DNA of 29,234 bases, taken from assembly GCA_947631385.1 (NCBI GenBank), contig CANRLE010000003.1:1-29234 (forward strand), in the 5' to 3' direction. Position 1 is the first letter of the stretch. Each line of letters starts with the position of its first letter. The translations under genes and the position numbers were made by a program. The notes under the pieces were generated by a model. It was given only the letters and a program-made list of their open reading frames with translations. It was not told where the DNA came from and made no database searches. Of this stretch, positions 16,633-25,677 are shown one piece after another. The stretch is from an uncultured Clostridia bacterium. Lineage in GTDB: Bacteria > Bacillota > Clostridia > TANB77 > CAG-508.

Positions 16633-17886
16633 ATGAAGTTAAATTTGAAAAAAACCCTAATATTTTTTATGATGATTTTATTGTTTTCTTTCCATTTTTC
16701 TTTTGTTTTTGCTATTACAGATGAAGAAGATAATAAACCAACTTTAGTTTCAAAAGCTGCAATTTTAATGGATAATAAAACAGGTAAAATTTTGTATGAA
16801 AAAAATTCTAATGAAAAAATGTACCCTGCTAGTACTACAAAAATTATGACTGCAATTCTTACTTTGGAAAATTGTAATTTGAATGATGTAGTAACAGTAA
16901 GTTATGATGCTATTAAGTCTATACCAGAAGGATATTCTATTGCTTATTTGCAACCAGATGAACAATTGACAGTTGAACAGTTATTACAACTTACATTAGT
17001 TATTTCAGCAAATGATGCTGCTAATGTTTTGGCTGAGCATGTTGGTGGTTCTATAGATAGTTTTGTTTCTATGATGAATACAAAGGTAAATGAACTTGGT
17101 TTGTCTAATACTCATTTTACTAATTCTTTTGGTATGCATGATGAAAATCATTATACTACTGCACAAGATTTAGCTATGATTATGAAATACTGTATGCAGA
17201 ATGAAAGTTTTAGAAAATTAGCTGGTAGTGCTTCTTGTGCTATTCCTGCTACTAATAAATATGGTACAAGAACTCATAATTCTACTAATGCCTTAATAGT
17301 GCCAAATAGTAGTAATTATTATCGTTATTTAACTGCTGGCAAAACAGGATATACAAGTCAAGCTGGTGATTGCTTTGTTTCTTGTAGCTATAAAGATGAC
17401 CTTGAGTTAATTTGTGTTATTTTAGGTGGAACAACTGTAAATGGAACATCGACTAGATTTTCAGAAACAAGAATTTTATATGATTATGGTTATGATAATT
17501 TTTCTATAAAAACTTTATTGAATGAAAGTGATATTGTGACGCAAATTGAAGTACCAAATGGCACAAGAGATACTAAAAGTTTATATTTGTTAGCAAATCA
17601 ATCTATATCTGCTTTGCTAGATAATTCATTGTCAAAAGATGATATTCCTTTTGAGATAAGTTTAAATGAAAATATAAAGGCTCCTATTGAAAATGGTGAT
17701 ATTTTAGGAAGTGTTTCTTATGTGATTGATGGGATTAAATATGAATCTAATTTGATTGCTTCTCATTCTGTTGAAGAATCTAAATTTTTATTATATGTTT
17801 TTGAAATTGGAATTGGCTTTTTGATTTTAAGTTTTATTTTAAAAATATTGTTATCTAAGAAAAATAAGAAAAAAAGGAATTTTTAA
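16633..17886 (+). CDS. D-alanyl-D-alanine carboxypeptidase (DacF/PBP5-like, S11)
   Basis: A secreted, membrane-anchored enzyme that removes the terminal D-Ala from peptidoglycan stem peptides. It has a signal peptide (IFFMMILLFSFHFSFVFA), active-site STTK at 67-70 in PASTTKIM, SAN near 125 in SANDAANVL, and KTG near 237 in KTGYTSQAGD. The PBP5 C-terminal domain follows, then a membrane segment (LYVFEIGIGFLILSFILKIL) and a basic tail. I place the start at ATG 16633, which has AGGAG seven bases upstream; the in-frame ATG at 16627 touches the ribosome site. It is monocistronic and divergent from comEA. The C-terminal membrane helix replaces the amphipathic helix of PBP5. Confidence 0.92.
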   Translation: MKLNLKKTLIFFMMILLFSFHFSFVFAITDEEDNKPTLVSKAAILMDNKTGKILYEKNSNEKMYPASTTKIMTAILTLENCNLNDVVTVSYDAIKSIPEGYSIAYLQPDEQLTVEQLLQLTLVISANDAANVLAEHVGGSIDSFVSMMNTKVNELGLSNTHFTNSFGMHDENHYTTAQDLAMIMKYCMQNESFRKLAGSASCAIPATNKYGTRTHNSTNALIVPNSSNYYRYLTAGKTGYTSQAGDCFVSCSYKDDLELICVILGGTTVNGTSTRFSETRILYDYGYDNFSIKTLLNESDIVTQIEVPNGTRDTKSLYLLANQSISALLDNSLSKDDIPFEISLNENIKAPIENGDILGSVSYVIDGIKYESNLIASHSVEESKFLLYVFEIGIGFLILSFILKILLSKKNKKKRNF

Positions 17887-17907
17887 GGCAGATATAAAAT
17901 CTGCCTT
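17885..17907 (+). terminator. Terminator between dac and the LCP gene
   Basis: AAGGCAGAT-ATAAA-ATCTGCCTT followed on the plus strand by ATTTAATTTTC. The dac stop codon overlaps its left edge. It may serve the convergent LCP gene too. Confidence 0.75.
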
Positions 17908-17909
17908 AT

Positions 17910-19235
17910 TTAATTTTCAAAATCTTTACCTATTATGATTGTTACATCTACTTTACTTGAACTTGATTCACTGTTTGATATTGTTCCTGCTCCAAGTACA
18001 TTTTGCATATTTTTTAATAAAGTTTCTTTAACATTTTTCTTGTTTACGATTGTAGTTTTTGCTGTAGTAGTTGTGTTTCCTGTTCTAGTTACTTTGTAGC
18101 CTGCTCCTTTTAGTTGGTCTACTACTTTTTGTAATTTGTTGCTAATTCCACTACCATTTAAAACTTCAATGCTGATACTTTCTTTATTACTATTAGTAGA
18201 TGTTGTTCCGTCTTCCGTCTCGTCATCTTCTTCTGTTTCTTCTATATCTCTGTCATAAAATAATTCTTGAATTAATTTTTCTGTTTCGTTTTCGTCATGT
18301 AGGAATACCCATGTTGCATTTGAATTTTCATTTGTGTTTCTTCCCGGTAAAACTGCTGTTAACATGTTGTCTGTATTGAATTCTACAATATATGGAATAT
18401 AATCTTTTGCTACATTAAAGTCGATATTTGTTTCTACATATTCTTTTGCTATGTCAAGTATTTCTCCTAATTTAAATATATTTGATGGTTTTGCAGTTTG
18501 TTTGATAACTTGCATAATGAATTCTCTTTGTGTTCTCATTCTTCCAGTATCATTGTCACCATATTCTACTGGATATGTTGTCTTATCATTATTATGTCTA
18601 AATCTAACTAATTGCTCTGCTTTGTCTCCATCTAATAATTGTTCTCCCGGCTCTAAATGAATATGTAGATCTTGTCCTATATCATCATAGTCCATTTTTA
18701 TAGGAACATTAAATGTTACTCCACCAATGACATCAACTAATTTTATTAATGCTTCTGTTTTTATAACCACATAATATTGAATGTTTAAACCTGTAATGTC
18801 ATTTACTTTTTTTAATGTTTCATCTGGTCTATGTGAAATATTGTATAATGCATTTATTTTTTCATATGCAGTTGCTCTTGCTGGAGTCTTTCCTGTGTAG
18901 GTGTCTCTTGGAATTGATAATAGTGTTGCTTTTTGTGTGTTTGGATTATATGATGCTACCATTATTGTGTCTGTCAAGTCTACTCCTTCTTGGTCTGTAC
19001 TAATTCCTAATAATAATACTCTAAATTCTCCTAAATTCTTTTTGGTGTTTTCATCGTGTCCTACAACAGTTGCAAGCATTCCTGAGACTCCTCCACCATT
19101 TTTATGTACTCGGTAAGCAAATAAACCTATTGCTATTACTAAAATTACAAATATTACAAGCAAGACTTTTTTCCATGTTTTCATTTTTGTTTTTTTCTTT
19201 TTTTTCTTTTTATTATTCGTTTGTTTGTTTCCCAA
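17910..19235 (-). CDS. LytR-CpsA-Psr (LCP) family cell-wall protein
   Basis: LCP enzymes transfer teichoic acids or other glycopolymers from lipid carriers to peptidoglycan outside the cell. The 441 residues comprise a very basic start (NNKKKKKKKTKMKTWKK), one membrane segment (VLLVIFVILVIAIGLFAY), and the LCP domain with LLLGISTDQEG, DTIMVASYNP, SIPRDTY and VRFRHNNDKT. An acidic linker (IEETEEDDETEDGTTS) leads to a LytR C-terminal domain (ISIEVLNGSGISNKLQKVVD). The start codon is TTG 19235, with AGGAGTG nine bases upstream; no ATG fits. It is the last gene of the symporter-DUF5711-cvpA run, 63 bases after cvpA. Confidence 0.9.
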   Translation of the reverse strand: MGNKQTNNKKKKKKKTKMKTWKKVLLVIFVILVIAIGLFAYRVHKNGGGVSGMLATVVGHDENTKKNLGEFRVLLLGISTDQEGVDLTDTIMVASYNPNTQKATLLSIPRDTYTGKTPARATAYEKINALYNISHRPDETLKKVNDITGLNIQYYVVIKTEALIKLVDVIGGVTFNVPIKMDYDDIGQDLHIHLEPGEQLLDGDKAEQLVRFRHNNDKTTYPVEYGDNDTGRMRTQREFIMQVIKQTAKPSNIFKLGEILDIAKEYVETNIDFNVAKDYIPYIVEFNTDNMLTAVLPGRNTNENSNATWVFLHDENETEKLIQELFYDRDIEETEEDDETEDGTTSTNSNKESISIEVLNGSGISNKLQKVVDQLKGAGYKVTRTGNTTTTAKTTIVNKKNVKETLLKNMQNVLGAGTISNSESSSSKVDVTIIIGKDFEN

Positions 19236-19298
19236 AATTATTCACTCCTAAATTTTTATGAAACTAGTATAACAGAAACAAATTTAAAAATCAATAAA

Positions 19299-19910
19299 TT
19301 ATTTCAAAAATACCTTTAAAATATTATTTTCATACATTGTTTTTCCAACAAAAGATTTGTCTATATTTTGCTGTACAATATTTTCCGGATTTATTTGACC
19401 AAATACTCCTATTATTAATAACAATATGTATATAACTAAGATTCCTCTTAAAATTCCATATACTACTCCTCCTGCTTTGTTTATTTGATTTAGGATTGGT
19501 AGTTTTGAGACTGCGTCTGCTAATGCTGTTACAAATCTTAATATAATTTTGATTGCAATATATAGGATAACAATAACTCCTCCTTTTACAATGTTTACTG
19601 CTAATGTTCTTGCTGTCTCTGGTAACATTTCGTTTTTAGCAGTTTCTGTAATTTGAGTTGCTATCCCATCATTTTCTTCTCCTTGAATAATTTCATTTGC
19701 CTTTTCATATATAGTGTTTTCTATGCTTTCATCAATACTTGTTGCATTAATGATAAAGTTTGAAACTGGTTGGTATAATAAAAAAGTTATTAAAACTGCA
19801 ATTAAGAAACTACATAAATGTATTGCAAGTTTTACTAATCCCTTTCTATAAGCTAAAAATGTTGATAATGCCACAATAGCAACAATAAAGATGTCTACAA
19901 TAATTCCCAT
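19299..19910 (-). CDS. CvpA-family membrane protein
   Basis: 203 residues with about four membrane segments, starting IIVDIFIVAIVALSTFLAYR-KG, the usual CvpA N-terminal pattern. The end is GIFG-like (LLLIIGVFGQINPENI). The role of CvpA proteins is not settled; they are linked to envelope integrity and colicin V export in E. coli. Ribosome site AGGGGGA precedes ATG 19910 and overlaps the stop of the DUF5711 gene, so translation is likely coupled. Confidence 0.85.
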   Translation of the reverse strand: MGIIVDIFIVAIVALSTFLAYRKGLVKLAIHLCSFLIAVLITFLLYQPVSNFIINATSIDESIENTIYEKANEIIQGEENDGIATQITETAKNEMLPETARTLAVNIVKGGVIVILYIAIKIILRFVTALADAVSKLPILNQINKAGGVVYGILRGILVIYILLLIIGVFGQINPENIVQQNIDKSFVGKTMYENNILKVFLK

Positions 19911-19922
19911 TTTATTTTCCCC

Positions 19923-21134
19923 CTATAAATTAATGATTTCAATTTTGTCTCTATATATAATTCCTGCTATGCTATCAGATAATACAATATTCGTTATCTC
20001 TTGTTTAGCAATATATCTTTTTACTAACCATCCATCTGTATTAATAAATTCTATTTCTGTTCCAACATTTAAGGCTAGTATATTGCCATATGTATAAATT
20101 TCCTTTGCTACAGCATCTACTGTGTATTCTTTGCTTTCTTTATTTTCTGTATTTACTATATTAACAACAGAATCTGCTGTGAAAAGTCCTGTAGATTTTT
20201 CTTCTATTTGTACGGCATGGTTTATTAATTCTATTGATTGAAAAATTGTTTTCTTATTTTCATTATTTATTAATAAATTATCTTGGTTGTTTTCAATTAT
20301 TCTAATTTCGTTTGTATACATACATATTAATTTATCTTTGTCTTGATATTGAATATTTGTTATTAGTTTATCTGTTGCACTTTGATAAGTATTTTCTAAA
20401 TAATCCTGTGTTTCATCATCTGAACTTGCTTTTTCAATCGATATTATTCTTATATTGGATTGTATAATAGTTCCGGAAGTATTTACTTCAGCAATAGCTA
20501 AGTGTTTATTATCATTAGATATTGACACATCTACTGCTCTTGTTGAAGCTAAAAAGTTTTTAAATAATAATGTTCCTTCTGGATTATATACTGCAATTAC
20601 TGTTTTATGAATAGTATCTGTTATTATTGCTGCTACATATCCATTTTTATTGACATATATATCAGAAATGTTTCCATCCACAGTAGTTTCCCATGAAATT
20701 TCTTTGTCCATTATTGAATACATTTTTTTACCATTTTTTTCTGCAATCACTAGAAATCGATTTGCTGAGCTAAAGGTAGGATTTGATATTTGAATTTCTA
20801 GATTTTTCTCTTGAGTTCCTGTATTGTTGTATATTACAAACTGATTCTTGCTCAATATTCCTATATATTTATTGAAAGCATATATATTTGAAGTTTCTTC
20901 TTCTTTTAATTCTATTGTGTTAACTCTATCTTGCATAACTTCTTTTCTAAAAATGTTTTTGTCTATCCATTGCATCACATTTTTGTTTGTTTTATATAAC
21001 GCAATTATAGTTATAATCATGATTACTACAACGGCAATTATAATTGTTTTTGTTATTTTCTTTTTATTTATGTGTTTTTGATTTGGTTCTTCCCAATAAT
21101 CTTTCATGTTTATAATTTCTCCTTCAATTGTCAT
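19923..21134 (-). CDS. DUF5711-family membrane-anchored beta-propeller-like protein
   Basis: 403 residues. A short cytoplasmic end with DYWEEPNQ precedes one membrane segment (KTIIIAVVVIMIITIIALY). The long outer part has repeated beta-rich blades (YNNTGTQEKNLEIQI; AVYNPEGTLLFKNF; AIAEVNTSGTIIQSN), consistent with a WD/YVTN-like propeller. The family name is from memory; the function is unknown. Two starts are possible: ATG 21134 (AAAGGAC upstream) or ATG 21107 (AAGGAG upstream, giving MKDYWEEPNQ). The second resembles family N-termini better. It starts 12 bases after the symporter stop and ends 12 bases before cvpA, so it belongs to that operon and likely to envelope biology. Confidence 0.75.
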   Translation of the reverse strand: MTIEGEIINMKDYWEEPNQKHINKKKITKTIIIAVVVIMIITIIALYKTNKNVMQWIDKNIFRKEVMQDRVNTIELKEEETSNIYAFNKYIGILSKNQFVIYNNTGTQEKNLEIQISNPTFSSANRFLVIAEKNGKKMYSIMDKEISWETTVDGNISDIYVNKNGYVAAIITDTIHKTVIAVYNPEGTLLFKNFLASTRAVDVSISNDNKHLAIAEVNTSGTIIQSNIRIISIEKASSDDETQDYLENTYQSATDKLITNIQYQDKDKLICMYTNEIRIIENNQDNLLINNENKKTIFQSIELINHAVQIEEKSTGLFTADSVVNIVNTENKESKEYTVDAVAKEIYTYGNILALNVGTEIEFINTDGWLVKRYIAKQEITNIVLSDSIAGIIYRDKIEIINL

Positions 21135-21146
21135 TTGTCCTTTTAT

Positions 21147-22403
21147 CTATTTTTTATTCATCCAGTCCTTTCCATCTACTATTCTTGTTACCATCATAGA
21201 AGAAACTGTATCTCCTACTACATTAAGCATAGTAGCTGGTGCATCAATGATTGTAGCAATCATTGTTAATATTGGCAAAGCTGCTACGGGATATCCCATC
21301 ATTGTGATTATTAGCATTTCTGATATTGTTCCACCACCTATTGGAACTGCTGTTATTAATAAGTTTGCTAACAGAGCAATTCCTAATACCCCTAATACTT
21401 CTCCAGTTGTTGCTAATGATGTTCCAAATAAGCATACTAAAAACATGATTTTAAATACTGAACCTATAATTGAACCATCTTTGTGGAAGCTTGTTCCTAA
21501 TGGTATTGTTGTTTCTGCTATATCTGCTGATACTCCCATTTTTTTACTACATTCAATATTAACTGGTATTGATGCAGCACTAGAACATGTTGCAAGTGCT
21601 GTTAATGTTGATGGTAATACATTTTGCCAAAAAGCTTTAACTCCTTTTTTACCTCCTGCCATAAATGCATATAATGTATATACAATAAAGTAAAATGCAA
21701 TTGATACAATTAAATAAATTACAAATGTTTTTAAATATCCTACAGCAATTGATGCTCCATAACCTCCTACTAGTGCTGCAAAATAGCATCCTAACCCTAT
21801 TGGTGCATAATACATGATTATTTTTACGATATTATGTACTATTTCATTTGCAGATATCAAAAAGTCTAATACTGGTTTTGCTTTTTCTCCTGTCATATTC
21901 ATTGCAATTCCAAAGATAACTGAAAATACTAGTAAAGCAATGATATTGTCTTTTGATAATAGTTTTGAAAAATCATTTACAGATAATAATTGCACAGTTC
22001 TATCTGCTATTGTAAGTTCTTCTTCATTTTCTTCTGTTTCGTCTGTGGTTGTTTCTTCCATTGCTGCACGTATTTTTTCACCATCTTCTGTATCTACTAG
22101 TTTTACAAAATATGTACTTGCAAAACCAACTAATACAGCTATAATAGATGTAATTACAAATACTGCTATAATGGTCACCATGATTTTTCCTAGTCGTTTT
22201 GGTGTTTTCATTTTAGCAATTGATGTTGTTAGTGTTAAAAAAATAAGTGGAACAATGATAACTAATAAAAGATTTAAGAATAAATCTCCAAATGGACTTA
22301 AAACTGTTGCTTTTTCTTGAAAGATAATTCCTATAATTGCACCAACAATAATCGCAACAAGTAAAATTATTGTTGTTTTGTAATTAGATAAAAATTTTTT
22401 CAT
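21147..22403 (-). CDS. Dicarboxylate/amino acid:cation symporter (DAACS, GltP/SstT-like)
   Basis: A 418-residue multi-pass inner-membrane transporter that takes up dicarboxylates, glutamate/aspartate or serine/threonine with Na+ or H+. Family marks: LLLVIIVPLIFLTLTTSI early, the serine-rich hairpin ATCSSAASIPVN, TIPLGTSFHKDGS with the substrate-site region, and the last segment IDAPATMLNVVGDTVSSMMV. The Asp in DAPATMLNVVGD is the usual substrate and cation contact. Between the first segments lies an unusually acidic loop (EETTTDETEENEEELT). The substrate cannot be fixed from sequence. It is first in an operon with three envelope genes, behind a good promoter; ribosome site AGAGGTAG. Confidence 0.92.
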   Translation of the reverse strand: MKKFLSNYKTTIILLVAIIVGAIIGIIFQEKATVLSPFGDLFLNLLLVIIVPLIFLTLTTSIAKMKTPKRLGKIMVTIIAVFVITSIIAVLVGFASTYFVKLVDTEDGEKIRAAMEETTTDETEENEEELTIADRTVQLLSVNDFSKLLSKDNIIALLVFSVIFGIAMNMTGEKAKPVLDFLISANEIVHNIVKIIMYYAPIGLGCYFAALVGGYGASIAVGYLKTFVIYLIVSIAFYFIVYTLYAFMAGGKKGVKAFWQNVLPSTLTALATCSSAASIPVNIECSKKMGVSADIAETTIPLGTSFHKDGSIIGSVFKIMFLVCLFGTSLATTGEVLGVLGIALLANLLITAVPIGGGTISEMLIITMMGYPVAALPILTMIATIIDAPATMLNVVGDTVSSMMVTRIVDGKDWMNKK

Positions 22404-22466
22404 ATTACTACCTCTTTTCTCATTAAGGCAACTAAAAATATAATTATATTCCTAGAATTTGTGTTT

Positions 22467-22495
22467 ATTATATAGTATTATATTTTAATTTGCAA
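22467..22495 (-). promoter_or_regulatory. Promoter of symporter operon
   Basis: TTGCAA (22490-22495), 17-base spacer, TATAAT (22467-22472). Confidence 0.65.
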
Positions 22496-22510
22496 TAGAA
22501 TTTCTTTTTT

Positions 22511-22867
22511 TTACATGCTTTGTTTTATATGATTTATCTTACAAGTTTCATAAATATATATTTCTATTACATCGATTCGAATTGCTATGTTTTTTACTCC
22601 ATTTTTATAAATATAGTATTTTATGGCTGATTTCATATGTCTTTGCTTGTTTTTGTCTACACTATCTGCTGGATTCCCATATTTGAAATTAGAACGCGTT
22701 TTTACTTCTATAAAAACCAATTCATTTTTAACCAAATCTTTTGCAATTATATCAATTTCTCCTTGTCTACATAGGAAATTTCTTTCTAGAATATTGTATT
22801 GATTTTCTTTTAAATATTGACATGCTATGTTTTCTCCCCATTTTCCTATTTCTTTTCTAAAATACAT
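22511..22867 (-). CDS. yraN: YraN/UPF0102 family endonuclease-like protein
   Basis: 118 residues with the PD-(D/E)xK-like fold marks of UPF0102: GKWGENIACQYLKENQYNIL, then GEIDIIAKD and FIEVKTR supplying the acidic and Lys residues. The family is often found beside dprA/comM and is suspected to act on branched or incoming DNA; biochemical role unsettled. It overlaps dprA by 22 bases, with its ribosome site GTGGAGG inside dprA, so it is last in the comM-dprA-yraN operon. Confidence 0.88.
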   Translation of the reverse strand: MYFRKEIGKWGENIACQYLKENQYNILERNFLCRQGEIDIIAKDLVKNELVFIEVKTRSNFKYGNPADSVDKNKQRHMKSAIKYYIYKNGVKNIAIRIDVIEIYIYETCKINHIKQSM

Positions 22868-23742
22868 ATATATCCTCCACTTACTTTTTTTATATATCCT
22901 TCTAATTCTAGCATCAGTAATATATGATTAATTTTTTCTATACTTTCACTTGTTTTAGCATATATTTCATTTAGTGATATTGGTTCATCTTTAATTTGTT
23001 GATAAATTTCATTGTATTCTTTATTATTACATTGTTTTCGTATATAATTTAACTTTTCATTTTTCTCTTCTGGAATTTTTTTATATGTTAGAAATGGAAA
23101 TTCTTCTATTATATCTCTTGTGCTTGTGACTATCTTTGCTCCTTTTCGAATTAGTTGATTAGTTCCTACACCATGAATATCACTTACTTCATGTGGTAAA
23201 GCAAATACTTTTCTTTTTTGTTCTTTTGCTAGTCTTGCTGTAACACTAGTTCCGCTTCTATAAGCTGATTCTATAACTAATATTCCTAAAGCAATACCAC
23301 TTACAATTCGATTCCTCTCTAAGAAATTAGCAGATTTTGCTTTTTCTTCTGGAAGATATTCTGTTATTACTAATCCACCATTTTGTATAATTTGTTTATA
23401 TAACTCTTTATTTTCTTTTGGAAATATATGTTTTAGACCATTTGCTAGTACAGCTATAGTTTTTCCTTTTTCTAATAAAGTAGTTTTATGTGCAATTGTG
23501 TCAATCCCAATTGCCATGCCACTACCTATTGTAATTCCTTGATATACTAGTTCTCTAGCAAATTTTTCTGTAAGTTTTATACCATTTGTTGAACATGCTC
23601 TTGAACCAATGATTGAAATTATATTATTTTTTAGCAATTCAATATTTCCTTCAAAATATAATTGTTTTGGTGGATTTTTTATTTTTTTCAATAATTCTGG
23701 ATATTCTTTGTCTTTTATTGTTATAATTTTTAATATACTCAC
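22846..23742 (-). CDS. dprA: DNA-processing protein DprA
   Basis: DprA protects incoming single-stranded DNA and loads RecA during transformation. The 298 residues contain the Rossmann-like core (IISIIGSRACSTNGI; GITIGSGMAIGIDTIAH; RSGTSVTARLAKEQ; FALPHEV) and a C-terminal winged-helix-like domain (NEIYAKTSESIEKINHILLM). The start is taken as GTG 23742, four bases after comM ends, but its spacing to AAGAG is almost nil; AGAGGTGAG itself would suit a start a few codons later where only ATA, TTA and ATT are available. Re-initiation after comM is possible. No CGG codon was found. Confidence 0.92.
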   Translation of the reverse strand: MSILKIITIKDKEYPELLKKIKNPPKQLYFEGNIELLKNNIISIIGSRACSTNGIKLTEKFARELVYQGITIGSGMAIGIDTIAHKTTLLEKGKTIAVLANGLKHIFPKENKELYKQIIQNGGLVITEYLPEEKAKSANFLERNRIVSGIALGILVIESAYRSGTSVTARLAKEQKRKVFALPHEVSDIHGVGTNQLIRKGAKIVTSTRDIIEEFPFLTYKKIPEEKNEKLNYIRKQCNNKEYNEIYQQIKDEPISLNEIYAKTSESIEKINHILLMLELEGYIKKVSGGYICILEKK

Positions 23743-23745
23743 CTC

Positions 23746-25288
23746 TTATTTTTGCCAATATTTTCTGTCTAAACTTCTGTACTGAATAGCTTCTGCTAGA
23801 TGTTTTTCCTCAATTTTTTCACTAGTTTCTAAATCGGCAATTGTTCTTGCTACTTTCAAAATTCTATGATATGCTCTCATGCTTAGTCCTAACTTATCTA
23901 TTGCCATTTCTAATATTTTTTTGCCACTACTTGTGGGAATGCAAAATTTTTCTATTAATTGTGGTGTTAATTCTGAATTGGAAAATATATTTAATTTTTT
24001 GTATCTTTCTGTTTGTAGTTTTCTTGCCATATTAACTCGAGTTTTTATTTCTTTTGACGTTTCTATTTTATGCTTTTTTTCTATTTGAGAATACTTAATT
24101 GGATTTACTTCTATATGAATATCAATTCTATCTAAAAGAGGTCCACTTACTCGATTTATATATTTTCTTATTTGTTCTGCTGTACATGAACATTTTCTTT
24201 CCTTTGAGCCATAATATCCACACTGGCATGGGTTCATACTAGCCATTAGCATGAATTTACAAGGATATGTAATTGTTGTATTTAAGCGACTTATGCTTAT
24301 TTTTCTATCTTCTAATGGTCCTCGCAAAGATTCTAAGCTATTTTTATTAAACTCTGGCAATTCATCTAAGTACAATATTCCATAATTTGCTAAACTTATT
24401 TCTCCTGGCTTTGGATATTTGCCTCCTCCTACTAGAGATGTTGGTGTTACTGTATGATGTGGATTACGAAATGGTCTAGTTGTTATGATTGGGTCATCCA
24501 TTGAATTTAATCCAAGAATACTATATATTTTTGTTACCTCTAGCATTTCTTCTAAATTCATATCTGGCAAGATTGTTATCATTCTTTTTGCCAACATTGT
24601 TTTCCCTGATCCTGGTGGTCCGTATTAATAGGCAATTATGCCCTCCACTTGCTGTTACTTCTAATGCCCTTTTTACACTTTCTTGTCCCTTAATGTCTGC
24701 AAAATCAATATCATATTCAATATTATTTTTTAAGTTAATTTCTTCTATTTCTGTTGCTATTTCTTGTTGTCCATTTAAGTAATTTATTACTTCTTTTATT
24801 GTACTTATTGGGCATATTTCAATATCTTTAATAATAGAAGCTTCTTTAGTGTTTTGTTTTGGCAGAATAATCCTTTTTATTCCTAGTTTTTTTGCTTCTA
24901 TACAAATTGGTAAAATTCCTTTTGTTTTTTCGATGTTTCCATTTAATGATAGCTCTCCTACAAATATTGTTTCATTTAATATTTTTTCTAAATTTGAATT
25001 TTTAATTTTTTTACTTGCTATTAATATTCCTACTGCTATTGGCAAGTCAAATATTGAACCTTCTTTTTTAGTACTTGCTGGCGATAAGTTGATTATAATT
25101 TTTTTGCTTAGAAATTCTATGTTGCTATTTTTTATTGCAGATATGACTCTTTCTTTTGATTCTTTTACACTTGTGTCTGGTAAACCTACGATTTTAAAGT
25201 CAGGTATTCCGTTAGATATATCTACCTGAATTGATACTAGATATCCGTCTAATCCTTGTAATGCAATGCTTTTTATGATTGATAACAT
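23746..25288 (-). CDS. comM: ComM / Mg-chelatase-like AAA+ ATPase (+1 shift at CGG)
   Basis: ComM is a hexameric helicase that promotes branch migration during natural transformation. Read as 513 residues: 25288-24623, then 24621-23746 after a +1 shift at CGG codon 223. The N-terminal ChlI/Lon-like domain contains YLVSIQVDISNGIPDFKIVG. The shift falls exactly at the first Gly of Walker A: the family LLI-GPPGSGKTML is restored only by skipping the C. Walker B is GILYLDELPEF, followed by LESLRGPLEDR, a Cys cluster (CQCGYYGSKERKCSC) and a C-terminal Mg-chelatase domain. Unshifted reading loses the ATPase and stops after 33 codons. First gene of comM-dprA-yraN, behind a structured leader. Confidence 0.9.
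24620..24622 (-). other. CGG +1 frameshift site in comM Walker A
   Basis: CTA TTA ATA CGG ACC ACC; skipping the C gives ATA GGA CCA CCA GGA TCA GGG AAA, the Walker A loop. Confidence 0.85.
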
Positions 25289-25588
25289 GTTTTCCTTTCT
25301 TCTTACATAGTTTAAATGTCTGAGGCCACACTACGGGATAAATTTTTAAATATGGAGTTTTTTGTTTTATACTAAATATTATTGCTTTCTTTATTACTTT
25401 GGGTTTGGGGATTGTAATTTTTGGAAAGGACTAAAATTATACTGTTGATGTTTTGTTTGGATAATAATAGTATGACCTCAGATATTTAAACTATATAAGA
25501 TTTTTTGATTTAAATTGATTTTTGCCAATTTGGCTTTGATTTGATTTTACATAAAATCTTTGAAATGAATTTATAATGATTAAAAACT
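25289..25588 (-). promoter_or_regulatory. Structured 5' leader of comM-dprA-yraN
   Basis: About 300 bases without a gene. Transcription from the promoter at 25595-25623 would begin near 25588. The leader holds small hairpins (GATTTTA-TG-TAAAATC) and then a long closing stem: 25494-25467 pairs with 25334-25307 over 28 positions. On the minus-strand RNA this stem has 24 Watson-Crick pairs, three G-U pairs and one A-C mismatch; on the plus strand the three G-U pairs would become mismatches, so the minus strand is favoured. Inside lie nested AUUAC/GUAAU-type and CUUUC/GAAAG-type stems. The enclosed 188 bases have the size and closing stem of 6S RNA, but there is no terminator before comM, so a cis-acting leader is more likely. 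Confidence 0.5.
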
Positions 25589-25594
25589 ATTATG

Positions 25595-25623
25595 ATTATA
25601 AAGCTTTTTCCATTTTTTGTCAA
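25595..25623 (-). promoter_or_regulatory. Consensus promoter of comM operon
   Basis: TTGACA (25618-25623), 17-base spacer, TATAAT (25595-25600), both boxes perfect. Confidence 0.8.
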
Positions 25624-25651
25624 TAGTTTTTGTAAACTTTTTTTATATTTT

Positions 25652-25675
25652 TACCATTGATAATTTTCAATGGTA
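25652..25675. terminator. Hairpin after the 68-aa gene
   Basis: TACCATTGA-TAATTT-TCAATGGTA, nine-pair stem three bases after the stop of the small gene. The minus-strand tail is A-rich, not T-rich, so it may be a weak or processed 3' end. Confidence 0.45.
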
Positions 25676-25677
25676 TT

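Noticed and set aside
25307..25494. Plus-strand 6S RNA
   Set aside because: The size fits and a T-run follows, but on the plus strand the inner stem has several C-A mismatches, no convincing promoter precedes it, and the minus strand has the consensus promoter.
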